Below are positions 1 to 8,617 of a stretch of DNA of 64,000 nucleotides, piece after piece. Source of the stretch: TMED14 sp002378565 (GTDB lineage: Bacteria; Bacteroidota; Bacteroidia; Flavobacteriales; Schleiferiaceae); the NCBI GenBank assembly GCA_943846715.1, contig OX044356.1, positions 1,178,001 to 1,242,000 on the forward strand, given 5' to 3'. The first letter of the stretch is position 1. Each line of letters opens with the position of its first letter. Below the pieces are notes generated by a model. The model was not told where the DNA came from. It saw only the letters and a list, made by a program, of their open reading frames with translations, and made no database searches. The position numbers and the translations under genes were made by a program.

Positions 1-886
1 CAGGCACACGCAACTCCAACATGCGTTGAAAATCGTAGCCTAGTTGCACAAAGACCCGGCCACCAAGCTGAGCTTCAATTGATGGCTGCAAATGACGCAT
101 CAATTGATTGGTCCAATCAAATTCCTTGTAGTACGTGGTCCCACTCAGTGGGTCTCGCACCAGCTGCAAGGGGTCAAAAAAGGTCAAATCCCAGATCTCC
201 AAATGCTTGTAGGTAAGGTTCCAGCGAAAGGGTGCATGCTTGAGTTTCTGGCTGATGGATAGGCTCCATTCAAAGGGAACGGGCTCGTAGTTATCATCAA
301 ATGACTCAATGCCATAGCCTACATTGCGAATAACCATGGCGATTTGTGTGTAACCCGAATCCATGCTGTAAACCACGCCTAAATCAGCAGCCAGGGCTTG
401 GGCATTGTACCCGGCATAAACCAGTTGTGCCCATTTAATGGTCGCGCCAGCTGTCCAAGGGCCATCTTGGTAAGCCACTGTGATTCGTGGAATCACCTCT
501 TTCGCATCAAAACTGCCAATCAGGTAGCCCGCAGCATCAGTCATGGCTAGCTCCCCGGTTTGCCAGTAGTCAACAGCCATGGCCATTCTCCATTTTGGGT
601 TTTTGATGTGCCCCCAATCATTCGCAATCACCATGTTGCCACGTTTCAAGCCTGTTGGCAATGACCAATGGGTTATGCCGACTTGCTTGTTGTCAATGAA
701 GCTCAATAGAGCAGGGTTTCCTGCAGACATGCTCGCATCGCCAGGATGGCCATAAGCAGATCCGCCTAGCCCTGCGCTTCTGCCGCCAACGGTGGCAGCA
801 AGCGATGCAAAGCTTGCCCTGCTACTGATCTGTGCATGGATCGATAGCGCAAAGACCATGAGGCAAACAAATAGGGGTTTCTGCAT
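1..886 (-). CDS. porQ: Type IX secretion system protein PorQ, 3' end cut by window edge
   Basis: PorQ is an outer-membrane protein of the T9SS, which exports and surface-anchors proteins in Bacteroidota. From the ATG at 886, 295 codons are open to the window edge with no stop. The first 19 residues look like a signal peptide (hydrophobic core, ending SIHAQ). They are followed by the family's opening block (ATVGGRSAGLGG, then SAGNPALL), alternating beta-strand segments and, at the edge, LGYDFQRMLELRVP, which resembles the conserved end region. PorQ proteins are usually about 330-350 residues, so some tens of residues are missing. It lies 16 bp after lon on the same strand and has its own candidate promoter in that gap. 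A paralogous PorV-like barrel is the main alternative, but the sequence fits PorQ better. Confidence 0.82.
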   Translation of the reverse strand, partial: MQKPLFVCLMVFALSIHAQISSRASFASLAATVGGRSAGLGGSAYGHPGDASMSAGNPALLSFIDNKQVGITHWSLPTGLKRGNMVIANDWGHIKNPKWRMAMAVDYWQTGELAMTDAAGYLIGSFDAKEVIPRITVAYQDGPWTAGATIKWAQLVYAGYNAQALAADLGVVYSMDSGYTQIAMVIRNVGYGIESFDDNYEPVPFEWSLSISQKLKHAPFRWNLTYKHLEIWDLTFFDPLQLVRDPLSGTTYYKEFDWTNQLMRHLQPSIEAQLGGRVFVQLGYDFQRMLELRVP

Positions 887-891
887 GGAGC

Positions 892-899
892 CAAAGTTA
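892..899 (-). promoter_or_regulatory. Candidate -7 element (TAACTTTG) for porQ
   Basis: On the minus strand the 16-bp gap between lon and porQ holds an exact match to the Bacteroidota -7 consensus TAnnTTTG. It ends only 5 bases before the porQ ATG, so transcription would start at or next to the ATG, giving a leaderless message. No good -33 TTTG is visible at 19-21 bases upstream. Confidence 0.45.
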
Positions 900-902
900 G
901 GC

Positions 903-3338
903 CTACGCAAGCAATTGCTTGGCATCCTTCACCTTGGTCGATAAAAGGGCAAAATCGATGACCTCAAGCATCTCTGACACATAGTGAATGTGCATGCCTT
1001 TGATGTATTTAGGGGGAATTTCATCCACGTCTTTCCTGTTGTCCTTGCAGAGCAATATTTGATTGATGCCCGATCGCTTGGCGGCCAGTATTTTCTCTCG
1101 CAAACCTCCGACTGGCAAGACATTACCGCGCAAAGTGATCTCGCCACTCATGGCCAATTTTGCCTTGACCTTGCGTTGAGTGAACAATGAAGTCAATGCT
1201 GTCAACAAAGTGACCCCTGCGGATGGGCCGTCTTTTGGAATGGCCCCTTCTGGCACATGGACATGGATGTCATAGCTGGTGAATAGCTTGGCATCAATGC
1301 CCAATTTCTCAGCATTGGCCTTGATGTAAGCCATAGCAATACGCGCAGACTCCTTCATTACGTCACCCAGGTTGCCCGTGATGGTGACCTTGCCTTTGCC
1401 AGGAGCAATGTTGGACTCAATGAAGAGGATGTCGCCACCCACGGGTGTCCACGCCAACCCTGTGACCACGCCAGCAACTTCGTTGCCTTGGTACATGTGT
1501 GCATCAAAACGCGGAGTACCGAGGAGCTCTTGCACAATGGCCTGATCAGGTGTTGCGTCAAATGCCTTGCCCTCTGCTTTAGCTAAAGCCAACTTTCTCA
1601 CAAGCTGAGCCATCTTTCGGTCCAAGTCTCGCACCCCCGATTCCCGAGTGTAGCGTTCAATGGCAAATCGCATCTCTCGCTTACCCATCACAATGGCTTT
1701 GGAAGCCAAACCATGGCGTTCCAATTGCTTGGGAAGCAAGTGTTTTTTAGCAATCTCCATTTTTTCTTCCACCGTGTAACCAGAGACCTCTATCAACTCC
1801 ATGCGGTCTCGCAAGGCAGGCTGTACAGCACCAATGTTGTTGGCGGTAGCAATGAACAATACCTTAGACAGGTCATAACCCATCTCCAAGAAGTTGTCAT
1901 AAAATTCACTGTTTTGCTCAGGATCTAAGACCTCAAGCAGTGCAGAGGACGGATCACCTTGTGCGCCAAATGACAGTTTATCAATTTCATCCAACACAAA
2001 AACCGGATTGCCTGTTCCTGCCTTTTTCAAGAGTTGAAGGATGCGGCCGGGCATGGCGCCTATGTAGGTTTTGCGGTGACCACGTATCTCTGACTCATCG
2101 CGAAGACCCCCTAAAGACATGCGTACGTACTCACGCCCCAAAGACTCTGCAATGGACTTCCCTAAAGATGTTTTACCAACCCCAGGAGGGCCATGCAAGC
2201 AAATGATAGGGCTTTTCATGTCCCCTTTAAGCTTGAGGACGGCAAGGTGTTCCAAAATGCGTTCCTTCACCTTGTCCATTCCAAAATGATCGCGTTGTAA
2301 AATTCTTCGGGCACGAGACATTTTTAACTTGTCCTTGCTGACGTGGTCCCATGGTAAATCCAGCATGAATTCCAAGTAATTCCTTTGGATTCCATGATCT
2401 GGCACCTGGGGATTCATGCGTTGCAGTCGCTTCAATGATTTCTCAAATTGCTCAGCAGCTGATTCCGGCCATTGCATGACCTCTGCACGCTCCTTCAATG
2501 CAGCAATCTCTGCCTCTCCACTGTTGTCGCCTAGCTCTTCTTGAATCGTGCGCATTTGTTGATGCAAAAAATACTCTCGCTGCTGCTGATCAAATTCTGT
2601 TTGCACCTTTTTGGTGATGTCATTTTTGACTTCCATCATTTGCTTTTCATGCACCAAATTCTTGAAGACAAGGCTGGCTCGCTTGCCTATGTCATCCATT
2701 TTGATGATGGTTTGCTTTGCCTGAACGCTCAGGTTCATGTTGCTGGCGATGAAGTGAACCAAGAAGGTGTCAGATTCAATGTTTTTAACCGCCACTTGTG
2801 CCTCCGTTGGGATATTGGGTGATTCTCCGATGATTTCCAAAGCCAATTCACGGATTTTCTCCATCAAAGCTGAATATTCCACATCGTTCATCTGCCGCTC
2901 ATCATCGTTGAGGTAGGTAACCTTTGCGCGCAGGTAAGGGCCATCCTGACCCATCCATTCCAGCACACGGAATCGGCGCTTGCCTTGCAATATGGCAGTG
3001 ATGTTGCCATCCGGCATGCGGAATGACTTGATCATTTGCACCAAGGTGCCAACTTCAAACATGTCATCAGCATTGGGGTGCTCAATGTCCATTTCCTTTT
3101 GTGCCAAGACACCAAAGCGCTTTTTTGCACGCTGAGAATCCTGGATTAACTGAATACTCTTGTCTCTGCCAGCAGTGATGGGGGAAACCACACCGGGAAA
3201 CAGCACGGTATTCCGCAGGGGAAGGATGGCAATCTCTTCCGCTAATTCATTGTCAGGAATTTTGTTGTCTTCCTCATTGGTGATGAGAGGAATGAAGTCT
3301 GTGTCCTCTGTGAGGAGAAATTGCCCAAATTGATCCAT
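903..3338 (-). CDS. lon: ATP-dependent protease Lon
   Basis: This is a LonA-type cytoplasmic serine protease that unfolds and degrades damaged and regulatory proteins. At 811 residues it has the usual family length. In order it shows the N-terminal substrate-binding domain (about 35-240, opening with ILPLRNTVLFPGV), a helical linker, the AAA+ module with Walker A GPPGVGKTS near residue 384 and Walker B VFVLDEIDK, and the C-terminal protease domain. The catalytic dyad is intact: Ser706 in PKDGPSAG and Lys749 in GGLREKILAAK. The start at 3338 (MDQFGQF) gives a short N-terminal extension typical of Bacteroidota Lon. It is 11 bp downstream of the GlmU-like gene and 16 bp upstream of porQ, so it may be partly co-transcribed with them. 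Identity is certain. Confidence 0.98.
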   Translation of the reverse strand: MDQFGQFLLTEDTDFIPLITNEEDNKIPDNELAEEIAILPLRNTVLFPGVVSPITAGRDKSIQLIQDSQRAKKRFGVLAQKEMDIEHPNADDMFEVGTLVQMIKSFRMPDGNITAILQGKRRFRVLEWMGQDGPYLRAKVTYLNDDERQMNDVEYSALMEKIRELALEIIGESPNIPTEAQVAVKNIESDTFLVHFIASNMNLSVQAKQTIIKMDDIGKRASLVFKNLVHEKQMMEVKNDITKKVQTEFDQQQREYFLHQQMRTIQEELGDNSGEAEIAALKERAEVMQWPESAAEQFEKSLKRLQRMNPQVPDHGIQRNYLEFMLDLPWDHVSKDKLKMSRARRILQRDHFGMDKVKERILEHLAVLKLKGDMKSPIICLHGPPGVGKTSLGKSIAESLGREYVRMSLGGLRDESEIRGHRKTYIGAMPGRILQLLKKAGTGNPVFVLDEIDKLSFGAQGDPSSALLEVLDPEQNSEFYDNFLEMGYDLSKVLFIATANNIGAVQPALRDRMELIEVSGYTVEEKMEIAKKHLLPKQLERHGLASKAIVMGKREMRFAIERYTRESGVRDLDRKMAQLVRKLALAKAEGKAFDATPDQAIVQELLGTPRFDAHMYQGNEVAGVVTGLAWTPVGGDILFIESNIAPGKGKVTITGNLGDVMKESARIAMAYIKANAEKLGIDAKLFTSYDIHVHVPEGAIPKDGPSAGVTLLTALTSLFTQRKVKAKLAMSGEITLRGNVLPVGGLREKILAAKRSGINQILLCKDNRKDVDEIPPKYIKGMHIHYVSEMLEVIDFALLSTKVKDAKQLLA

Positions 3339-3349
3339 AGACTGAATAT

Positions 3350-4507
3350 CTACGCAATGCCCGTGCCACTCCTATTTTTTGCAGTTTGAGCAAAAATGGC
3401 TGACAAGATGTCCGATTCAACGGCATCCAATAGCATGTCTCTTCGGGCCAAGACAAGCTCTGCAGTGACTAAGGCTTTATCTAAACGGTAAGTGGACTGG
3501 CCGCTTGCCCCACCCCATGAAAAATCTGCAATCAAACTGCGGGGAAACCCTGAACCAAACACATTGCATGAAACGCCAATGACAGTAGCCGTATTGAACA
3601 TGGTATTGATGCCAGATTTGCTGTGATCGCCCATGATGAGTCCGCAAAATTGTAAACCCGTTGAAAGGAATCGACCTGAAGGCACATGCCATTGTTTGAC
3701 TATGCCATAGTCGTTCTTGAGGTTTGAATTGTTTGTGTCAGCACCCAGGTTGCACCATTGGCCAATCACTGAATTACCTAAAAACCCATCATGGGCCTTG
3801 CTACTGTACCCCCAGAAGACAGAGTTATTGACCTCGCCACCGACTTTGCAATGCGGCCCTATGGTCGTTGACCCGTAGACTTTTGCACCCATCTTCAGCT
3901 GGCTTTGCTCCCCCAAGGCTAGACCCCCTCGGACCAAGCAACCTTCCATGATTTCTGCATCAATCGCTAAATAAATAGGTCCATCTGTGGCATTGAGCAC
4001 GCTGGCTTCCACCTTCGCTCCTGGCTCAAGGAAGATTCGGTCACCAATCAAGGTGTTGCTTGAAGCAATCTTTTGTGAGCGCCGACCTGCTGTCAGTAGA
4101 TCAAAATCTTTGTCCATCTCCGTCGCATTCCACTGGAAGATCTGATGAGGTCGTTGCACAATCTGCACATCCCCTTTGAATTCAATCAGATCATCCCCCT
4201 GTCGGTGGGCCAACCATTGATCACCACAAACCAGCTTCTGTCCAGGCGTCAAGGCCTGCACAGCAGCAATCAATGCGGGTGTTGGTAGCAGACCCCCACG
4301 CAGGTGCAAAGCATCGCTTGCAGAAGACAAGGGGTACTTGACTGCCAAGTGATCGGCGGTATGAAAAGACAACCCAGTCGCAGATAAATACCTGGACCAC
4401 TTTTCAGAAATCGTTAAAATGCCAATGCGCAGATCCGCCACAGGACGGGTCCATGATAGAGGCTTTAAGCCATGGTGTTCTTGGTCGCAGTGGAAAATCA
4501 ACTCCAT
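3350..4507 (-). CDS. GlmU-family sugar nucleotidyltransferase-like protein
   Basis: This 385-residue cytoplasmic protein has an N-terminal NTP_transf_4-type region (about 1-130, with LSWTRPVADLRIGILTI) followed by a left-handed beta-helix of hexapeptide repeats (about 150-345, e.g. EPGAKVEASVLNA and IGPHCKVGGEVNNSVFWG). That layout matches the Bacteroidota family labelled GlmU-like or putative sugar nucleotidyltransferase. The substrate is unknown; a role in activating a sugar or amino-sugar phosphate is inferred from the fold only. I chose the ATG at 4507 (MELIFHCD) over a TTG three codons upstream because family members begin at this point. It lies between rpmE and lon on the same strand, with gaps of 20 and 11 bp. 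Confidence 0.85.
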   Translation of the reverse strand: MELIFHCDQEHHGLKPLSWTRPVADLRIGILTISEKWSRYLSATGLSFHTADHLAVKYPLSSASDALHLRGGLLPTPALIAAVQALTPGQKLVCGDQWLAHRQGDDLIEFKGDVQIVQRPHQIFQWNATEMDKDFDLLTAGRRSQKIASSNTLIGDRIFLEPGAKVEASVLNATDGPIYLAIDAEIMEGCLVRGGLALGEQSQLKMGAKVYGSTTIGPHCKVGGEVNNSVFWGYSSKAHDGFLGNSVIGQWCNLGADTNNSNLKNDYGIVKQWHVPSGRFLSTGLQFCGLIMGDHSKSGINTMFNTATVIGVSCNVFGSGFPRSLIADFSWGGASGQSTYRLDKALVTAELVLARRDMLLDAVESDILSAIFAQTAKNRSGTGIA

Positions 4508-4527
4508 AGCCCCCAAGTTAGCACCAA

Positions 4528-4779
4528 TTACTTACTTAACTTGGCGTAGCGGCTGCGGAACTTATCCACACGGCCTGCTGTATCAACCAATTTACTCTTG
4601 CCAGTGTAGAATGGGTGCGAGAATGAGGAGACTTCCATTTTGATCAATGGAAACGCTGTTCCCTCCACTTCAAGATTTTCGTTGCTATTTGCTGCACTCT
4701 TTATGAGTGTAACGTCGCCAGTACTCATATCTTTGAATGCGCAGACTCGGTAATTGTTTGGGTGTATGCCTTCTTTCAT
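4528..4779 (-). CDS. rpmE2: Ribosomal protein L31, type B (zinc-free form)
   Basis: This is ribosomal protein bL31, 83 residues. It opens MKEGIHPNNYRVCAFKDMS and ends with the signature FSHPFYTGKSKLVDTAGRVDKF. The zinc-binding CxxC pairs of type A L31 are absent, so this is the type B paralogue. An in-frame ATG 14 codons upstream (4821) would add residues not seen in the family, so the start at 4779 is preferred. The bases ahead of it are AT-rich with no Shine-Dalgarno sequence. It looks like the first gene of a minus-strand run with the GlmU-like gene, lon and porQ. Confidence 0.95.
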   Translation of the reverse strand: MKEGIHPNNYRVCAFKDMSTGDVTLIKSAANSNENLEVEGTAFPLIKMEVSSFSHPFYTGKSKLVDTAGRVDKFRSRYAKLSK

Positions 4780-4864
4780 CGCGGTAATTATTAATAGATC
4801 AGGATTTGGCCCGACCTCCATTTTGCGGTTGGCGAAGATACATCAATTTAACCTTTAACATCAC

Positions 4865-6352
4865 GTGCAACTCCGTAAGTCATCCTTCTTGTTTTTCAGC
4901 GCCTTGGTTCTGGCCTTTGCCATGGCATGCAAGCCTGAATTCAAACCTTCCACAGAACCTGTCACGCTAACCTTCTCTTCTGACACAGTCTACTTGGACA
5001 CCGTGTTCAGCTCGGTGGGCAGTTCAACGCGCCAGATGCGCATTGTCAACCCTAGCAATCAGGCTGTTTTGATCAACAACCTGTACTTGGCTGGCGGTGA
5101 AAGCAGCCCTTTCCGCATCAATGTCAATGGGGAGAGCGGGCATCACTTTGCTGATATCCAACTGGCGGCACATGACAGCATCTATGTTTTTGTGGAGGTG
5201 ACGGCAGCGGCCAATGGCATGTCCTTCCTTTACACGGACTCCATTGTCCTGCTCAATGCAGGACTCAGTCAGGACATCCATTTGGTCACCCTTGCACTGG
5301 ATGCCTATTTCCACTACCCCAACCAGCTGCTTGTCATTCCGCAAAATCAACCAAACCAAGACATCCGCATTCCCTACAGGGTCCTCAATGGGCAGACCAC
5401 TTGGCCCACTGACAAACCGCATATCATTTATGGCTATGTCCTGATTGACAGCGCCAGCAGCTTAGACATACTGGCAGGCAGTCATTTGCATTTTCATAAT
5501 CAATCTGGCATTTGGGTCAGCAGCGGAGGGCAACTTCGTATGGATGCCTCCAACAACGGCAGCTATGACAACCCCATCACCTTGGAGGGGGATCGGCTGG
5601 AGCCCTTCTACCACAACATCCCGGGCCAGTGGGGTGGCGTACTTGGCGGCCTATTTGTGCAGCGAGGTGCCAACTTAATCATGAACCACACATGGCTGCG
5701 CAACGGAAGCATTGGCATCCGGGCTGACTCCGTCCCACAAGGCCAGGGACCCAATGTCACCATCACAAACAGCCGGATCACGGACATGAGTCGAGCGGGC
5801 ATCTATTCCGGGTTTGGCAATATTCACATGGAGAATGTGGTCATTGGCAATTCAGGACTCTATGGTTTTTACACCTTGGGAGGAACTGTGAATGCTGACC
5901 ATTGCAGTTTTGTCAATCACTTCCCTTCTGCAAGGAACACAGCAACCATTGGGTTATTCAATCGCTACGATGACGGCATGGGAAGCTACCGATACAGGGA
6001 TTTGAACCAGGCAAACTTCAGCAACTGCATCATCACAGGCAGCAATAGTTCAGAAGTCGGGTTTGGCCATGGCAATCAAGCAGCCTTCAATACCCACTTT
6101 GAGGGTTCATTGATCAAGCTGAACACCAATCCCAGCCCGGCTACTTATGACCCATCAGACCCCAACCAGTTTTTGAATTGTCTTTTCAATGCAGACCCAC
6201 AATTGGTGGACATCAATCAATGGGATTATGCCTTGGACTCAGCCTCTCAAGCCATCGACCTAGGCATCGCACCTGCTGCGCAACGCGTGCCATTGGACGC
6301 CTTGAACCACAGCAGGGTCTTATCTCCTGACGCAGGGGCACTGGAGCGTTAA
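4865..6352 (+). CDS. Lipoprotein with right-handed parallel beta-helix
   Basis: This is a 495-residue predicted lipoprotein of unknown function. The N-terminus (KSSFLFFSALVLAFAMAC) is a lipoprotein signal ending at Cys22, although AMAC is a weak lipobox. Residues 30-150 resemble an immunoglobulin-like surface domain. Residues about 190-440 carry the repeating short strands and Asn/Gly turns of a parallel beta-helix (e.g. RADSVPQGQGPNVTITNSRI, then HMENVVIGNSGLYGFYTLGG). The ending, with DLGIAP and SPDAGALE, is common in Bacteroidota beta-helix and choice-of-anchor proteins. The start is the GTG at 4865, because a stop codon lies three codons upstream in frame. Beta-helix proteins often bind or cleave polysaccharides, but no catalytic site could be identified. 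Confidence 0.75.
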   Translation: MQLRKSSFLFFSALVLAFAMACKPEFKPSTEPVTLTFSSDTVYLDTVFSSVGSSTRQMRIVNPSNQAVLINNLYLAGGESSPFRINVNGESGHHFADIQLAAHDSIYVFVEVTAAANGMSFLYTDSIVLLNAGLSQDIHLVTLALDAYFHYPNQLLVIPQNQPNQDIRIPYRVLNGQTTWPTDKPHIIYGYVLIDSASSLDILAGSHLHFHNQSGIWVSSGGQLRMDASNNGSYDNPITLEGDRLEPFYHNIPGQWGGVLGGLFVQRGANLIMNHTWLRNGSIGIRADSVPQGQGPNVTITNSRITDMSRAGIYSGFGNIHMENVVIGNSGLYGFYTLGGTVNADHCSFVNHFPSARNTATIGLFNRYDDGMGSYRYRDLNQANFSNCIITGSNSSEVGFGHGNQAAFNTHFEGSLIKLNTNPSPATYDPSDPNQFLNCLFNADPQLVDINQWDYALDSASQAIDLGIAPAAQRVPLDALNHSRVLSPDAGALER

Positions 6353-6410
6353 CCCATCTACAACTGATCCACTTGAATAGCGCTCACTTGTACAAGCTTA
6401 AAAACTCAAA

Positions 6411-7187
6411 ATGAACTTACCTCAAGGAGAACTTCGGGATTTTTTGATTGCAAAAGCCAATCAATACGCACAATCCCGTTTCATCCAAGATGATCCGATA
6501 CAGGTTCCCCACGCATTCGCTAGCACCAAAGACATTGAAATCAGTGGACTCATTGCTGCAATGCTAAGTTGGGGAGGTCGTAAAACCATCATATCAAAAT
6601 CAAAGGACTTGATGGAACGAATGGACAACAGCCCTGCAGATTTTGTTACAAATGCCAGCTCTGTAGATTTGAATTCCTTTGATGGATTTGTGCACCGCAC
6701 ATTCAAAGATGAGGACATTAGGGGGCTGGTTTTAGCGCTACAACAACTCTATCAAGACTACGCTTCAATCGGTGAATTTTTCAAACAAAACCTAACACCC
6801 GACGCTACAAATCTTGGTGGTGCTTTTACTGTCTTTAAAATTTTTCTCCTAAATCATGGTCTCCCCCAACGAGCAAGCAAACATTTTGGAGACCCTACCA
6901 AAGGGAGTGCATGTAAGCGTTTAGTGATGTACTCTAGATGGATGGCTCGGCCGAATACAGAAGGTATCGATTTTGGCATTTGGGGTATAGACCCTGCCCT
7001 TCTTAGTATTCCTCTTGACGTTCATAGCGGCCGTGTTGCGCGAAGCCTCGGGCTATTAACAAGAAAACAAAACGACTGGAAAGCAGTCATAGAGTTGGAC
7101 TCATCCATTCGATCAATAAGCCCTGAAGACCCATCTAAACTGGACTACGCATTATTTGGACTAGGTGTATACGAGGGCTGGAAATAG
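6411..7187 (+). CDS. TIGR02757 family (DUF2400) protein
   Basis: This 258-residue cytoplasmic protein belongs to a family widespread in Bacteroidota whose biochemical role is not established. Recognisable blocks are DDPIQVPHAFASTKDIEISG near the start, the central LSWGGRKTII, and the C-terminal IPLDVHSGRVARSLGLL with a final YALFGLGVYE. The length fits the family. It stands alone between a plus-strand lipoprotein gene and a minus-strand reductase gene. Two sampled 60-base lines have 25 and 27 G+C, which looks AT-richer than the neighbouring genes. That may reflect weak codon selection or transfer, and it is only a by-eye impression. Confidence 0.8.
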   Translation: MNLPQGELRDFLIAKANQYAQSRFIQDDPIQVPHAFASTKDIEISGLIAAMLSWGGRKTIISKSKDLMERMDNSPADFVTNASSVDLNSFDGFVHRTFKDEDIRGLVLALQQLYQDYASIGEFFKQNLTPDATNLGGAFTVFKIFLLNHGLPQRASKHFGDPTKGSACKRLVMYSRWMARPNTEGIDFGIWGIDPALLSIPLDVHSGRVARSLGLLTRKQNDWKAVIELDSSIRSISPEDPSKLDYALFGLGVYEGWK

Positions 7188-7233
7188 CTTAAAATGCCAT
7201 TAATCATGTCATTCAATAGGGTGGGATGACAAC

Positions 7234-8235
7234 CTATGCCTTGGCTAAAAATGACAGGGTATCCACCCCATCCGAGTAATCCCACAGCTCAGGCAACTGG
7301 GATTGGCCAAAAGCGCAATCCATGCCCTTACCAACCGTGGTTTGAATCTCGTCGGCCTTTTCGTTGATGAGGGACTTCACAGCATTGAGGTCGGTATACC
7401 TGGAAGCATGAATCACTGCGACTGGCGGTTTCAAAGCCGGGTTCTCCCGCAACAAGGTGAAATGATTTTCTAGAAAAATTGCCTTATTGAGCAGGTAAAG
7501 CGCCCGGTGGTAGTCAAAATTGGAACCATACTTTGCATGTTCAGCTAGGTGCCCCCAGTCAAACCACGACTTGAACAGGCGTTGCACATCATAGTCTTCA
7601 GGGATAAACAGGTGGGTGACACTGCGGCAACCGCGGCCAAAAAAGAGAAAAACATCCTCTGCCAAATTGGCCATGTCCTCTGCCGTCTCGTTGCCATCTA
7701 GAACCGCCACCGAAGTCCGCGAACTGCGAAACAGGTGTGGCAAATGGCCAAAGTATTGCTTGAAATACCCCATGCTGTTGTTGTTTCCTGTAGCAATGAT
7801 GGCCTCAATGCCCTTGAGGTTGTCACTGGGATCAATGACGGCTGTTGGGTCTATGCCCTTCAAGCTATCAATGACGGCCAACATCAAGATTTTGTCATCG
7901 CTGCTCAGTTTTATTTTCACTTGATGACCCAAGACATAAGCGGTTAGCATGTCGTGCAAACCAACCATGGGCAGGTTTCCCGCGCAGAGAATGCCAACCT
8001 GCTTAGCGGTTTTTGCTTCACTGTACCCATTGGACAAGGCCTGATCATGCCACTGCTCGACAGCCTCAGCTCGCAAAGCTTGTGACCATCCCTTGAAGGC
8101 CTGCTTTGAAAAGTCCGGCGTGAACCAAGCGTTGTGAATCTTTGCTGTTTCGAGCAGGTCTTCATCCATTGCCAAATCTGACATTTTCCTGCCTAAAGTG
8201 ACAAGTGCCTGCCATCTGTGATTCATTCCATCCAT
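7234..8235 (-). CDS. LuxC-type acyl-CoA reductase
   Basis: This protein resembles the LuxC/acyl-CoA reductase family (PF05893), which reduces acyl-CoA or acyl-protein thioesters with NADPH; its actual substrate here is unknown. Family blocks seen include GILCAGNLPMVGLHDMLTAYVLG near residue 110 (split here only for naming), KLSSDDKILM, EAIIATGNNNSMGYFKQYF and FFGRGCRSVTHLFIPEDYD; the Cys in GRGCRSV is the likely acyl-carrying nucleophile. The C-terminus (ELWDYSDGVDTLSFLA) is typical. The frame stays open further upstream to 8337, but that would overlap the ferredoxin gene. I place the start at 8235 (MDGMNHRW), with 8226 as the alternative. It is divergent from the ferredoxin gene, a pairing I recall from other Bacteroidota. 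Confidence 0.82.
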   Translation of the reverse strand: MDGMNHRWQALVTLGRKMSDLAMDEDLLETAKIHNAWFTPDFSKQAFKGWSQALRAEAVEQWHDQALSNGYSEAKTAKQVGILCAGNLPMVGLHDMLTAYVLGHQVKIKLSSDDKILMLAVIDSLKGIDPTAVIDPSDNLKGIEAIIATGNNNSMGYFKQYFGHLPHLFRSSRTSVAVLDGNETAEDMANLAEDVFLFFGRGCRSVTHLFIPEDYDVQRLFKSWFDWGHLAEHAKYGSNFDYHRALYLLNKAIFLENHFTLLRENPALKPPVAVIHASRYTDLNAVKSLINEKADEIQTTVGKGMDCAFGQSQLPELWDYSDGVDTLSFLAKA

Positions 8236-8243
8236 TACCATCT

Positions 8244-8251
8244 TATCTTTG
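8244..8251 (+). promoter_or_regulatory. Candidate -7 element (TATCTTTG) for the ferredoxin gene
   Basis: This is an exact TAnnTTTG match ending 15 bases before the ferredoxin ATG at 8267, in the short divergent gap with the reductase gene. On the opposite strand TACTTTTA (8254-8261, one mismatch) could serve the reductase gene. No clear -33 TTTG is seen. Confidence 0.5.
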
Positions 8252-8266
8252 CGTAAAAGTATCCAA

Positions 8267-8617
8267 ATGGCCATCATCATCACCGACGAATGCATCAATT
8301 GTGGCGCCTGCGAGCCAGAATGTCCCAACAATGCCATTTATGAAGGTGGCATGGAGTGGCGATTCAATGAGGGCACTGGTCTTAAGGGCGATATGGTGAG
8401 CACCTCAGGCGTGGCCACCAACGCAGATACGGAGCAAGAACCGGTCAGTTTTGACCTGTATTACATCGTAACTGACAAATGCACCGAGTGCATTGGCTTC
8501 CACGAAGAACCTCAGTGCGCAGAAGTTTGCCCTGTGGATTGCTGTGTGCCAGACGAAGACCATGTGGAAACAGATGCCGCTCTTCTAGAGAAAAAAGACT
8601 TCCTACACCTGGACTGA
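8267..8617 (+). CDS. 2x[4Fe-4S] ferredoxin
   Basis: This is a 116-residue cytoplasmic electron carrier. The first cluster motif is CINCGACEPECP near the N-terminus. The second, CTECIGFHEEPQCAEVCPVDCC, has the longer insertion between Cys residues seen in Bacteroidota 4Fe-4S dicluster ferredoxins. About 45 residues separate the two motifs. The ATG at 8267 is chosen over a TTG at 8249 because family members start directly with MAIIITDEC. The next gene starts at the base after its TGA, suggesting co-transcription. The redox partner is not evident; the divergent LuxC-type reductase is a possible functional neighbour, which is inference only. Confidence 0.93.
   Translation: MAIIITDECINCGACEPECPNNAIYEGGMEWRFNEGTGLKGDMVSTSGVATNADTEQEPVSFDLYYIVTDKCTECIGFHEEPQCAEVCPVDCCVPDEDHVETDAALLEKKDFLHLD

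Noticed and set aside
6411..7187. Horizontal transfer of the TIGR02757 gene
   Set aside because: It looks slightly AT-rich in two sampled lines, but the difference is small and the family is native to Bacteroidota.
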